Shown: piece by piece, positions 27,051-36,099 of the stretch
Position numbering within the stretch: the stretch's first letter is position 1
Layout: every line of letters starts with the position of its first letter
Assembly: GCF_900446215.1 (NCBI RefSeq)
Contig: NZ_UAQZ01000001.1
Coordinates: 372,001-436,000 of the forward strand
DNA length: 64,000 nucleotides
Origin: Burkholderia cenocepacia
Lineage (GTDB): Bacteria; Pseudomonadota; Gammaproteobacteria; Burkholderiales; Burkholderiaceae
Direction: 5' to 3'
Translations under genes and position numbers: made by a program
The notes under the pieces: generated by a model
Databases searched by the model: none
The model's input: only the letters and a program-made list of their open reading frames with translations
Told to the model about the DNA's origin: nothing

Positions 27051-28535
27051 TTACGCCTTCGCGCTCACGAGCAGCCGGTAGAACACGAAGCCGAGCCCCG
27101 CGCCGATGAACCACGAGAAATTCGCGACACCCTGCCAGCCCGGCACCATCACGCAGGCCACCGCGATCACCGCGGCCGGCAACAGCGCGGCGAGCGCGCG
27201 GCGGTTCACGCCGCCCGTGTACCAGTAGCTGCCGCTTTCCGACATCGTGTACAGGTCGTCGCGCACGAGGCGGCCGCGCTTGACGAGGTAGAAGTCGGCG
27301 ATCAGCACGCCGTACAGCGGGCCGATGAACGCGCCGAGCACGTCGAGCGTGTAGTGGATCACGGCCGGGTTGTTGAACAGGTTCCACGGCGTGATGAAGA
27401 TCGACGCGACGGCCGCGAGCATCCCGCCCGCGCGCCAACTGATCAGGCGCGGCGCGACGTTCGAGAAATCGAACGCGGGCGACACGAAGTTCGCGACGAT
27501 GTTGATGCCGATCGTCGCGATCGTGAACGTCAGCGCGCCGAGGATCACCGCGGTCGGATGATCGATGCGGCCGACCGTCTCGACCGGGTCGGTGATCAGT
27601 TCGCCGAACACCGGCAGCGTCGCGGCCGTCGTGATCACCGTGACCAGCGAGAACGCGAGGAAGTTGACCGGCAGCCCCCAGAAATTGCCGCGCTTCACTT
27701 CGCCGAACGAGCGGCAGTAGCGCGAGAAATCGCCGAAGTTCAGCATCGGCCCGGAGAAGTACGACACGACGAGCGACACGGCGGTAATCATCACCGGAAT
27801 CACTTCCGCGCCGTGATACTTGACGCCGCCGAGGTTGATGCCGATGTTGCGCCAGCCTGCGCGCCACACCATGTAGCCGGCCAGGATGAACATCACGACA
27901 TAGACGGCCGGGCCCGCGAAGTCGATGAACTTCTTGATCGTCTCCATCCCGTTCCAGAACACGAACGCCTGCAGCACCCACAACAGCATGAAGCCGGCCC
28001 AGCCGACCGCCGACAGCCCGAGGAAGCCGTAGCGATGGACGTCCGCATACGGCAGCCATTGCGGGAAGAATTTCAGCACGACGATCACGAGCGCGCTCGA
28101 CGCAAGATAAGTCTGGATGCCGTACCACGCGATCGCGATCAGCCCGCGGATCACGGCCGGCACGTTCGCGCCGAGCACGCCGAACGTCGCGCGGCATGCG
28201 ACCGGATACGGCACGCCGATCTGCTGGCTCGGCCGCGCGATCAGGTTGCACAGCGCGTTCACGAGGCCGATGCCGACGATCAGCGCGATCAGCACCTGCC
28301 AGCTCGTCAGCCCGAGCGCGAACAGGCTGCCCGCGAACACGTAGCCGCCGACGCTGTGCACGTCCGACATCCAGAACGCGAAGATGTTGTACGAGCCCCA
28401 TGTCTGATTTTTAAGGGGTGCCAAATCTTCGTTGTACAGACGTTCGCTGTAACCATCAGGCAACGCCGGACCGCCGCCCTCGCCGCCTTCTTCCGCCGGA
28501 TAGGCGCTGTCGTGCGCCACACTGAACTGAGCCAT
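27051..28535 (-). CDS. NCS1-family allantoin/purine permease
   Basis: This 494-residue nucleobase:cation symporter-1 protein has about 12 membrane helices. The NCS1 signature appears early (LYNEDLAPLKNQTWGSYNIF) with QIGVPYPVACRATFGV and SYFSGPMLNFGDFSRYCRS. The N-terminal tail of about 40 residues is acidic and Gly-rich. Context with allantoin genes makes allantoin the likely substrate, though NCS1 proteins also carry uracil, cytosine, hydantoins and uric acid. GGAGAAG precedes the ATG at 28535, which fixes the start although the frame continues upstream. It is the first structural gene after the GntR regulator. Confidence 0.92.
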   Translation of the reverse strand: MAQFSVAHDSAYPAEEGGEGGGPALPDGYSERLYNEDLAPLKNQTWGSYNIFAFWMSDVHSVGGYVFAGSLFALGLTSWQVLIALIVGIGLVNALCNLIARPSQQIGVPYPVACRATFGVLGANVPAVIRGLIAIAWYGIQTYLASSALVIVVLKFFPQWLPYADVHRYGFLGLSAVGWAGFMLLWVLQAFVFWNGMETIKKFIDFAGPAVYVVMFILAGYMVWRAGWRNIGINLGGVKYHGAEVIPVMITAVSLVVSYFSGPMLNFGDFSRYCRSFGEVKRGNFWGLPVNFLAFSLVTVITTAATLPVFGELITDPVETVGRIDHPTAVILGALTFTIATIGINIVANFVSPAFDFSNVAPRLISWRAGGMLAAVASIFITPWNLFNNPAVIHYTLDVLGAFIGPLYGVLIADFYLVKRGRLVRDDLYTMSESGSYWYTGGVNRRALAALLPAAVIAVACVMVPGWQGVANFSWFIGAGLGFVFYRLLVSAKA

Positions 28536-28614
28536 GACTTCTCCTTGACGCGGCCGGAAGGCCGCTCCACCGTCATCGATATCGCTCCGGATCGTCGCCC
28601 GGAGTCGGACCAGC

Positions 28615-28638
28615 GGCCCGCGGCAAACACCGCGGGCC
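28615..28638. other. 9-bp hairpin between GntR gene and permease gene
   Basis: GGCCCGCGG-caaaca-CCGCGGGCC is a perfect stem in the 149-bp gap. There is no T-run on the minus strand, so it looks like an RNA processing, stability or pausing structure in the permease leader rather than a strong terminator. Confidence 0.4.
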
Positions 28639-28684
28639 CGCATTTCGCTCGTTCTGTGGCGCGCGGCCGGGTTCGCGTCGCCGC

Positions 28685-29389
28685 TCAGGCGCCGCCGAAC
28701 ACTTCGCGCAAATCGACCTGCCCTTGCGCGGGCCGGTCCAGCATCTTCAGTTCGACATGCTGCAGGTGGCGCGCCATCAGCGTCACCGCCTGCTTCGGAT
28801 CGCCCGCCTCCAGCGCGGCGAGGATCTCGTCGTGGTCGTCGCACGAGCATGGGCTGCGCCCGTGCGATTCGTACAGCGCCGACATCAGCGTCGAGCGTGC
28901 GACGAGCCCTTCGAGGCACTCGCTGAGCGTCGCATTGCCCATCAGCGTCGCGAGCGCCGTATGGAATTCACCCGACAGCCGGATCCACGCGGCGAAGTCG
29001 TGCCGCTCGAACGCCTTGCGTTCCTTGTCGATCAGCGCGGCGACGCCCTTCAAGCGCCTGGCGCCGGGGCCGGTCGCGAGCCGCTCGACCACGGCCAGCT
29101 CGATGATCCGGCGCATCTCGAACACTTCGTGCACGTCCTGCAGCGTCGGGCTCGCGACGAACGCCCCGCGGTTCGGCTCGAGGTCGACCAGCTTGTCGGT
29201 CGCGAGCTGCGCGAGCGCCTGGCGGATCGTCCCGCGCTTCACGCCGAACACGTCGCAGAGCTGCGCCTCCGTCAGCTTCGCGCCGGGCGCGAGCCGATGC
29301 TCGAGGATCGCCGTGCGGATGCGCTCGGCGATCGCTTCGGGACCGGCTGCACCGGACGGAGAGGAATCGGGCTCGTTCATGATCTGCAT
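28685..29389 (-). CDS. GntR-family regulator, FCD class (allantoin operon)
   Basis: This 234-residue regulator has an N-terminal winged helix (AERIRTAILEHRLAPGAKLT, then LCDVFGVKRGTIRQALAQLA) and an all-helical FCD effector domain with candidate metal-binding residues (EMRRIIE, SGEFHTALA, DDHDEILAALEAGD, MARHLQHVE). Position directly upstream of the permease, racemase and allantoinase genes on the same strand makes it their likely regulator. Two dyads with core TTGTCAACAA lie upstream (29425-29436, 29567-29580), which suggests autoregulation. A second in-frame ATG three codons in (29380) is also usable. Confidence 0.85.
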   Translation of the reverse strand: MQIMNEPDSSPSGAAGPEAIAERIRTAILEHRLAPGAKLTEAQLCDVFGVKRGTIRQALAQLATDKLVDLEPNRGAFVASPTLQDVHEVFEMRRIIELAVVERLATGPGARRLKGVAALIDKERKAFERHDFAAWIRLSGEFHTALATLMGNATLSECLEGLVARSTLMSALYESHGRSPCSCDDHDEILAALEAGDPKQAVTLMARHLQHVELKMLDRPAQGQVDLREVFGGA

Positions 29390-29424
29390 CGTGTGATGGT
29401 CCTCATCCTAGGGCGGACATAAAG

Positions 29425-29436
29425 ATTGTCAACAAT
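29425..29436. promoter_or_regulatory. Operator-like dyad, proximal site
   Basis: ATTGTCAACAAT is a 5-bp/2-bp/5-bp dyad (ATTGT-ca-ACAAT) 36 bases upstream of the GntR start codon. Its core TTGTCAACAA recurs in inverted orientation at 29568-29579. The TTGT...ACAA form fits FCD-GntR operators. Confidence 0.5.
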
Positions 29437-29566
29437 TCTTTTGCAGGATTCCGCACAATCGGCGTGCGCCGGCATGTCTCCATTCGGTGCAGTGCGCACG
29501 AATTCCATGCACGACAAGCCTGACAGGCAATACGGAGGCCCTTCTCGTCGTATACCCGCCCGGCCA

Positions 29567-29580
29567 TTTTGTTGACAAAA
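29567..29580. promoter_or_regulatory. Operator-like dyad, distal site
   Basis: TTTTGTTGACAAAA is a perfect 6-bp/2-bp/6-bp dyad. Read on the other strand the core is TTGTCAACAA, identical to the proximal site about 143 bases away. The pair could support looping by one regulator. Confidence 0.5.
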
Positions 29581-29655
29581 ATGGTGCACGGACGGGCGAA
29601 AGTTGCGTGGACGTCGACGAAAAATATGGACCGTTAGTTGCGCGTTTACATGAAG

Positions 29656-29680
29656 AAAAAGGCGGGAAAACCCGCCTTTC
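29656..29680 (-). terminator. Terminator after ldcA
   Basis: AAAGGCGGG-aaaa-CCCGCCTTT is a 9-bp stem; on the minus strand it is followed by a run of T residues. It lies 18 bases beyond the ldcA stop. Confidence 0.85.
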
Positions 29681-29697
29681 GATCGATCGCGCCGGCA

Positions 29698-30636
29698 TCA
29701 GCCGAGATGCGGATAGTCCGACACCGTGAGCCGGAACCCGTGCGCATTCGCGACCAGTTGCGCCTGCGCGCCGAACGGCAGCGTCAGCAGGTCGGGCACG
29801 TGGCCGAACTGGAGCCCCGTGACGACCGGAATCCCGACCACCGCGCGCACCTGGTCGATCATCGCCTGCATGTCGTAGCCGTTGTCGTACTCGAACGGCC
29901 GCGCGCCGGTGAACTGGCCGAGCACGAGCGCCTGCTGGCGTGCGAGCAGCCCCGACAGATGCAGCTGATAGATCATCCGCTCGATCCGGAACGGCTGCTC
30001 GTTGACGTCCTCGATGAACAGGATGCCGCCCTCGATGTCGGGCATGTACGGCGTGCCGACCAGCGACGTGAGGATCGCGAGGTTGCCGCCCCACAGCGTG
30101 CCGGTCACGTTCACCGCCTGCACCTGCGGTGCGTCGGCGACGATCGTCGTGCTCGGCTGCGTCAGCGTCTGCCAGAAATGCCGCATCGTGAAGTCGCTCG
30201 GCGTTTCGGCGCCGAAGTCGGCCGACAGCATCGGGCCGCCGAACGTCTTGATGCGCGCCTTCGCGTACAGCGCCAGCTGGATCGCCGTGAAGTCGCTGTG
30301 ACCGACGAGCGCGACCGGCTGGTCGCGCAGCCGGCGCTCGAGGCCGCGATAGTCGAGCCCGTGCAGAATGCGTGCGGCGCCGTAGCCGCCGCGCACCGCG
30401 AGCGCGATGTCCGGCAGCGGCCGCTCGGGATCCGCGAGGCGGTTCAGGTCGCCTGCGCGCTCGCCGTCGGTGCCGCCGAAGCGCTGGAAGCGCCGCTGCG
30501 TCGCCTCGATGTTCTCGATGCGCTGCTGCGCGGTGCTGAGGCGCTCGAGCGCGCGATTGATCGCGTCGGGGTCGTGCGGATAGCCGGACGGCGCCAGCAG
30601 GCGGATGGTGTAGGACGCGGCGGGCTGGAAGGACAT
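29698..30636 (-). CDS. ldcA: Muramoyltetrapeptide (L,D-) carboxypeptidase
   Basis: LdcA removes the terminal D-Ala from recycled murein tetrapeptides in the cytosol. This 312-residue S66-family serine peptidase shows IRLLAPSGYPHDPDAINRAL, VRGGYGAARIL, the nucleophile region ALVGHSDFTAIQLAL (Ser in GHSD) and NVTGTLWGGNLAIL and IEDVNEQPFRIERM with the Glu of the triad. I chose the ATG at 30636 because it matches E. coli LdcA's start spacing. An ATG at 30660 has the better ribosome site (AGG seven bases upstream) and would add eight residues. tadA lies upstream on the same strand. Confidence 0.92.
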   Translation of the reverse strand: MSFQPAASYTIRLLAPSGYPHDPDAINRALERLSTAQQRIENIEATQRRFQRFGGTDGERAGDLNRLADPERPLPDIALAVRGGYGAARILHGLDYRGLERRLRDQPVALVGHSDFTAIQLALYAKARIKTFGGPMLSADFGAETPSDFTMRHFWQTLTQPSTTIVADAPQVQAVNVTGTLWGGNLAILTSLVGTPYMPDIEGGILFIEDVNEQPFRIERMIYQLHLSGLLARQQALVLGQFTGARPFEYDNGYDMQAMIDQVRAVVGIPVVTGLQFGHVPDLLTLPFGAQAQLVANAHGFRLTVSDYPHLG

Positions 30637-30737
30637 GGCGAAAGGTATCGGGATCGTCAAACCTGCTTAGAGGGTCCGAACCGGGTCCGGTTCACGGAAA
30701 CCGTGCGCGCCCGGAACGACGGGCGCGGCGGCGGCGA

Positions 30738-31732
<995 letters not shown>

Positions 31733-32032
31733 CAGTCAATCGGAACAATGCGGCAGGCCGAATTCTAGCAGGGTGACGCCGGTATGACAGGCCCTTCGAA
31801 TATATGCTCGATATTGCGTTTTTTAGGGGCCGAATCGCTGCGCATGCGCGCCGATCGCCGTCAGTTGCCGCTCTGCTGCGCCGCAGCAGGCTGAGCGCCG
31901 TTCGCACGCTTCCAAACGCATGCGCTGCCCGGACCCATTTTTTAATTCGCGACGAGACGATCGACCCCTGTCGACCCGGCGAAAACACCCGCCGCCGCCA
32001 CTTCCGCCGTCGCATCCGATGGCATGGCCCGA
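31733..32032. other. Intergenic region, DUF1992 gene / MFS gene
   Basis: These 300 bases are noticeably A+T-richer than the neighbourhood (for example near 31795-31830 and 31935-31945). They contain a small 7-bp hairpin (CTGCTGC-gcc-GCAGCAG near 31872) and no supported gene. The region may mark the edge between core tadA-ldcA genes and more variable DNA. Confidence 0.4.
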
Positions 32033-33277
32033 TTACGCAGTCACCGTTTCCGGCCGCGCTTTCGCGAACGGGCGGAACATCGTCGCGATCAGGAACGCGC
32101 CGATCCCGATCGCGAACGACCCGAGGTACAGCCAGCCGTAGCTGCCGAACGCATCGACGATCAGCCCGCCCGCGACCGGGCCCGTGGCCATCCCGAGGCT
32201 GCCCGCCATCGCGCAGCCGCCGATCACGGTGCCCATCATCCGCAGCGGGAAATTCTCGCGCGCGAGCACCGAATACAGCGGCATCACGCCTGCATAGATG
32301 AAGCCGAACAGCGTCGCGACCGCGTAGAAGCCGTCGAGCGTGCGCACGAAGTAGTAGCCGAGCGCGCCGAGCGCCTGCGCGAGCAGCCCCGCCACCAGCA
32401 TGCGCTTCGCGCCGAGGCGATCGCCGAGCAGCCCGAACGCGATCCGGCCGCCCATCCCCGCCAGCCCTTCGACGCTGTAGATCGACACCGCGACGATCAG
32501 CGGAATCCCGCAGGTCACCGCGTAGCTGACCGTATGGAAGATCGGGCCCGAATGCGTCGCGCAGCAGAAGAAATTGGTCAGCAGCAGCACCATGAACTGC
32601 GGCGAGCGCAACGCATCCGCGACCGACATCGCGGCGGGCGCGCCGCCGGCCGCAGGCGCCGCGTGCGCGGGGGCCGCGTGCGCGGGGGCCGCGTCGAGCG
32701 CGGGCGCCCGGCGCACCAGCAGCGACACCGGAATCATCACGGCGGCCGCCAGCGCGGCAATCAGCAGCATCGACGTGCGCCAGTCGCGCACCGACACGAG
32801 CCAGGCGGCGAGCGGCGCCATCGTCATCGGCGCCATCCCCATGCCGGCCGACACCAGCGACACCGCGAGGCTGCGGTGCGTGTCGAACCAGCCGGTCACG
32901 CACGCCATCATCGGCGCGAATATCGCGGCCGTCGCGCTGCCGACGGCCAGGCCGAAGGTCAACTGGAACACGAGCAACGACGGCGCGCGGCTCGCCAGCG
33001 CCAGGCTCGCCGACAGCAGCACGGCGCCCGCGATCACGACCGGCCGCGTGCCGACGCGGTCCGACAGGCTGCCCCACGCCATGCTCGCAAACGCCATCGC
33101 GATGAAACCAAGCGTCATCGCGGCGGAAATGCCGGTCATCGACCAGCCCGTATCGCGCGCAATGGATCGCAGGAACACCGGTAACGAAAACATCGCGCCG
33201 ATCGCGACGCAGCCCATCAGGCCGCCCGCGGCGACGATCACCCAGCGGTATCGGGAATCCGGCATGTGGCGTGTCAT
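32033..33277 (-). CDS. MFS transporter (OFA/monocarboxylate-like)
   Basis: This 414-residue major facilitator has 12 predicted helices in two halves, with the loop 2-3 motif MAWGSLSDRVGTRPV and its second-half counterpart GRIAFGLLGDRLGAKRM. Overall it resembles oxalate/formate antiporter and monocarboxylate-type carriers. The central loop has a low-complexity APAHAAPAHAAPA stretch from a 15-bp tandem repeat. The ATG at 33277 follows GAGGAGA. It is divergent from the GntR/UTRA operon over 304 bases, so joint control is possible; its substrate is unknown. Confidence 0.85.
   Translation of the reverse strand: MTRHMPDSRYRWVIVAAGGLMGCVAIGAMFSLPVFLRSIARDTGWSMTGISAAMTLGFIAMAFASMAWGSLSDRVGTRPVVIAGAVLLSASLALASRAPSLLVFQLTFGLAVGSATAAIFAPMMACVTGWFDTHRSLAVSLVSAGMGMAPMTMAPLAAWLVSVRDWRTSMLLIAALAAAVMIPVSLLVRRAPALDAAPAHAAPAHAAPAAGGAPAAMSVADALRSPQFMVLLLTNFFCCATHSGPIFHTVSYAVTCGIPLIVAVSIYSVEGLAGMGGRIAFGLLGDRLGAKRMLVAGLLAQALGALGYYFVRTLDGFYAVATLFGFIYAGVMPLYSVLARENFPLRMMGTVIGGCAMAGSLGMATGPVAGGLIVDAFGSYGWLYLGSFAIGIGAFLIATMFRPFAKARPETVTA
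32661..32690. repeat. 15-bp tandem repeat (2 copies) in MFS gene
   Basis: The unit GCGTGCGCGGGGGCC occurs twice in tandem. It keeps the reading frame, adding five residues per copy to the central cytoplasmic loop. Copy number probably varies between strains without breaking the gene. Confidence 0.7.
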
Positions 33278-33523
33278 GGGGTCTCTCCTCGTTCGTTGCG
33301 CCAATCGCGGAAGCCGGGTGGCGGCCGCCTGGCGCGGCGCACTGCCCGGTCGATATCGATACGACGGGCGACGCAGCGGGAAATCGACACGCGCGGCGCA
33401 CGAAACCGCGCTTTTTTATTGTCGACGATGCCGCACGGCTCGCAAGGGCCGGATCACCCGCCCGCCGCGCCGCCTGCCGCCCCGCTTTTCCGCAACCGGA
33501 AATTCGAAATCACAAATAGTTGG

Positions 33524-33552
33524 TTGGGGCGCGCCATCGCGCTGGCTACACT
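33524..33552 (+). promoter_or_regulatory. Promoter candidate for GntR-led operon
   Basis: TTGGGG (33524-33529), a 17-bp spacer and TACACT (33547-33552) form a moderate sigma70-like promoter. Transcription would start near 33559, immediately beside the dyad at 33561-33574. Confidence 0.5.
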
Positions 33553-33560
33553 CGTCCCAT

Positions 33561-33574
33561 CTTGTCATAACAAG
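33561..33574. promoter_or_regulatory. Operator-like dyad before GntR/UTRA gene
   Basis: CTTGTCATAACAAG is a 5-bp/4-bp/5-bp inverted repeat at the predicted transcription start and seven bases before the ATG. TTGT...ACAA half-sites are typical for GntR/HutC regulators. Occupancy would block transcription, fitting autorepression of the operon. Confidence 0.55.
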
Positions 33575-33581
33575 TTGACCG

Positions 33582-34352
33582 ATGCCCCCACCCAACGTCG
33601 TGCCGCTGTCCGCGGCCCCGCTCTACGTGCAGATCAAGGACACGCTGCGCGCGCGCATCCTCGACGGCACCTACGCGCCGCACAGCCGGATGCCGTCCGA
33701 GCACGAGCTCTGCGCGATGTTCGACGTCAGCCGCATCACGGTGCGCCAGGCGCTCGGCGACCTGCAGAAGGAAGGCCTGCTGTTCAAGCTGCACGGCAAG
33801 GGCACGTTCGTGTCGAAGCCGAAGGCGTTCCAGAACGTGACGTCGCTGCAGGGGTTCGCCGAGGCGATGTCGTCGATGGGTTACGAGATCGTCAACCAGT
33901 TGCGCAGCCTGCGCACGGTGAAGGCCGATCGCCATCTCGCGACGAAGCTGAACGTGCCCGAAGGCGCGCCGCTCGTCGAGATCCATCGCGTGCGGCTGCT
34001 GAACCGCGAACCCGTGTCGCTCGAACAGACCTGGGTGCCGGAAGCGCTCGGCAAGCGCCTCGCCGGCGCCGATCTCGCGACCCGCGACATCTTCCTGATC
34101 CTGGAGAACGACTGCGGCATCCCGCTCGGCCATGCCGACGTGTCGATCGACGCGATCCTCGCGGACGACGAAATCGTCGACGCGCTGCACGTCGAGGAAA
34201 GCAGCCCCGTGCTGCGCATCGAACGCCTCACGCACGACGCGTCGGGCGCGCCGATCGACTACGAATACCTCTACTTCCGCGGCGACGCCTTCCAGTACCG
34301 GTTGCGCGTCGACCGGCAGAAGGCGCGCAAACCTGCAAGGAACCCGCGATGA
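33582..34352 (+). CDS. GntR-family regulator, HutC/UTRA class
   Basis: This 256-residue regulator has a winged HTH (PLYVQIKDTLRARILDGTYA; ELCAMFDVSRITVRQALGDL; LHGKGTFVSKPK) and a UTRA ligand-binding domain (RVRLLNREPVSLEQTWVP; DYEYLYFRGDAFQYRL). It heads an eight-gene operon and overlaps the next gene by four bases (ATGA). It is therefore made with the genes it presumably represses. The effector is probably the imported compound or a metabolite of it. Ribosome site is weak, which fits low-level regulator synthesis. Confidence 0.88.
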   Translation: MPPPNVVPLSAAPLYVQIKDTLRARILDGTYAPHSRMPSEHELCAMFDVSRITVRQALGDLQKEGLLFKLHGKGTFVSKPKAFQNVTSLQGFAEAMSSMGYEIVNQLRSLRTVKADRHLATKLNVPEGAPLVEIHRVRLLNREPVSLEQTWVPEALGKRLAGADLATRDIFLILENDCGIPLGHADVSIDAILADDEIVDALHVEESSPVLRIERLTHDASGAPIDYEYLYFRGDAFQYRLRVDRQKARKPARNPR

Positions 34353-36088
34353 ATACCCATGTGCATGAATACGACATCGTCGTGGTCGGCGGCGGCACGG
34401 CCGGCCCGATGGCGGCCATCAAGGCGAAGGAGCGCGATCCGTCGCTGCGCGTGCTGCTGCTCGAGAAGGCCAACGTGAAACGCAGCGGCGCGATCTCGAT
34501 GGGGATGGACGGCCTGAACAACGCGGTGATCCCCGGTCATGCGACGCCCGAGCAATACACGCGCGAGATCACGATCGCCAACGACGGGATCGTCGATCAA
34601 GAGGCCGTGTACGCATACGCGACGCACAGCTTCACGACGATCGAGCAGCTCGACCGCTGGGGCGTGAAGTTCGAGAAGGACGGCACCGGCGATTACGCGG
34701 TGAAGAAGGTTCACCACATGGGCTCGTACGTGCTGCCGATGCCGGAAGGCCACGACATCAAGAAGGTGCTGTACCGGCAACTGAAGCGCGCCCGCATCGC
34801 GATCACGAACCGGATCGTCGCGACGCGCGTGCTGACCGACGCGCAGGGCCGCGCGAGCGGCGTGCTCGGCTTCGACTGCCGCACCGCCGACTTCCACGTG
34901 ATCCGCGCGAAGGCGGTGATCCTCTGCTGCGGCGCAGCCGGCCGCCTCGGCCTGCCGGCATCGGGCTACCTGATGGGCACGTACGAGAACCCGACCAACG
35001 CGGGCGACGGCTATGCGATGGCCTATCACGCGGGCGCCGCGCTCGCGAACCTCGAATGCTTCCAGATCAATCCGCTGATCAAGGATTACAACGGCCCGGC
35101 CTGCGCGTACGTGACCGGCCCGCTCGGCGGCTTCACCGCGAACGGCAAGGGCGAGCGCTTCATCGAATGCGACTACTGGAGCGGCCAGATGATGTGGGAG
35201 TTCTACCAGGAACTGCAGAGCGGCAACGGCCCCGTGTTCCTGAAGCTCGACCATCTCGCGGAAGAAACGATCCAAACCATCGAGCAGATCCTGCATACCA
35301 ACGAACGGCCGAGCCGTGGACGCTTCCATGCCGGGCGCGGCACCGACTACCGCAGCCAGATGGTCGAGATGCACATCTCCGAAATCGGCTTCTGCAGCGG
35401 CCACAGCGCATCGGGCGTGTACGTGAACGCACGCGCGGAGACGACCGTGCCGGGGTTGTACGCAGCCGGCGACATGGCGGCCGTCCCGCACAACTACATG
35501 CTCGGCGCATTCACGTACGGCTGGTTCGCCGGACAAAACGCGGCCGATGACGTGGCCGGCCGCGACCACGCGCCGGTGGACGACCAACAGGTCGATGCCG
35601 AGCGCACCCGCGTGCTCGCGCCGCTGCTGCGCGAGCGCGGGCTGGCGCCGGCGCAGGTCGAGTACAAGCTGCGCCGCATGGTGAACGACTACCTGCAACC
35701 ACCGAAGGTGACGCGCAAGATGGAAATCGGGCTGCAACGTTTTGACGGAATTATTGAGGATATCGAAGAAATAAAGGCCGACAACCCGCACGAACTGATG
35801 CGCGCGGCCGAAGTGCGCGCGATCCGCGACTGCGCGGAAATGGCCGCACGTGCGTCGTTGTTCCGCACCGAAAGCCGCTGGGGGCTGTACCACCACCGCG
35901 TCGATTTTCCGCACCGCAACGATGCCGAATGGTTCTGCCACACGTGGCTGCGCAAGGACGCCGCGGGCGCGATGCGCAGCGAGAAGCGGCCGGTCGAACC
36001 GTACGTCGTGCCGCTCGCCGACGACGAACGCGGCGCCTACGCGCAGTTGCGCATCCGCGAACCGGCCCCGCTCGCGGCCGCCCTTTGA
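34349..36088 (+). CDS. FAD-dependent oxidoreductase resembling APS reductase alpha subunit (AprA-like)
   Basis: This 579-residue flavoprotein of the fumarate reductase/succinate dehydrogenase superfamily starts with the FAD dinucleotide motif YDIVVVGGGTAGPMAA (9-23). It has a SGAISMGMDGLNNAV segment, the EIGFCSGHSASGVYVN stretch and the C-terminal FAD motif VPGLYAAGDMAAVPHNYMLG. The helical C-terminal domain includes EDIEEIKADNPHELMRAAEVRAI. Length and layout are closer to AprA than to SdhA: there is no covalent-FAD histidine motif as in SDH, and the next gene encodes an AprB-like ferredoxin. No sat gene is nearby, so true APS reduction or sulfite oxidation is unlikely to be the whole story. 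The ATG overlaps the regulator's stop. The substrate is unknown. Confidence 0.82.
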   Translation: MNTHVHEYDIVVVGGGTAGPMAAIKAKERDPSLRVLLLEKANVKRSGAISMGMDGLNNAVIPGHATPEQYTREITIANDGIVDQEAVYAYATHSFTTIEQLDRWGVKFEKDGTGDYAVKKVHHMGSYVLPMPEGHDIKKVLYRQLKRARIAITNRIVATRVLTDAQGRASGVLGFDCRTADFHVIRAKAVILCCGAAGRLGLPASGYLMGTYENPTNAGDGYAMAYHAGAALANLECFQINPLIKDYNGPACAYVTGPLGGFTANGKGERFIECDYWSGQMMWEFYQELQSGNGPVFLKLDHLAEETIQTIEQILHTNERPSRGRFHAGRGTDYRSQMVEMHISEIGFCSGHSASGVYVNARAETTVPGLYAAGDMAAVPHNYMLGAFTYGWFAGQNAADDVAGRDHAPVDDQQVDAERTRVLAPLLRERGLAPAQVEYKLRRMVNDYLQPPKVTRKMEIGLQRFDGIIEDIEEIKADNPHELMRAAEVRAIRDCAEMAARASLFRTESRWGLYHHRVDFPHRNDAEWFCHTWLRKDAAGAMRSEKRPVEPYVVPLADDERGAYAQLRIREPAPLAAAL

Positions 36089-36099
36089 GGAACCTTGCC

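Larger units (their letters stand above)
29390..29697. other. Region between GntR gene and ldcA
   Basis: This 308-bp noncoding stretch holds two operator-like dyads near its two ends and the ldcA terminator. I find no supported gene. Confidence 0.5.
33278..33581. other. Divergent regulatory region, MFS gene / GntR-UTRA operon
   Basis: This 304-bp noncoding region contains a sigma70-type promoter candidate and an operator-like dyad near its right end. The part near the MFS gene shows no clear promoter. Confidence 0.5.

Noticed and set aside
26952..29396. 814-codon plus-strand open frame opposite the permease and GntR genes
   Set aside because: Composition is Arg/His/Asp-rich with no domains; it is a GC-bias shadow of the permease and regulator genes on the minus strand.
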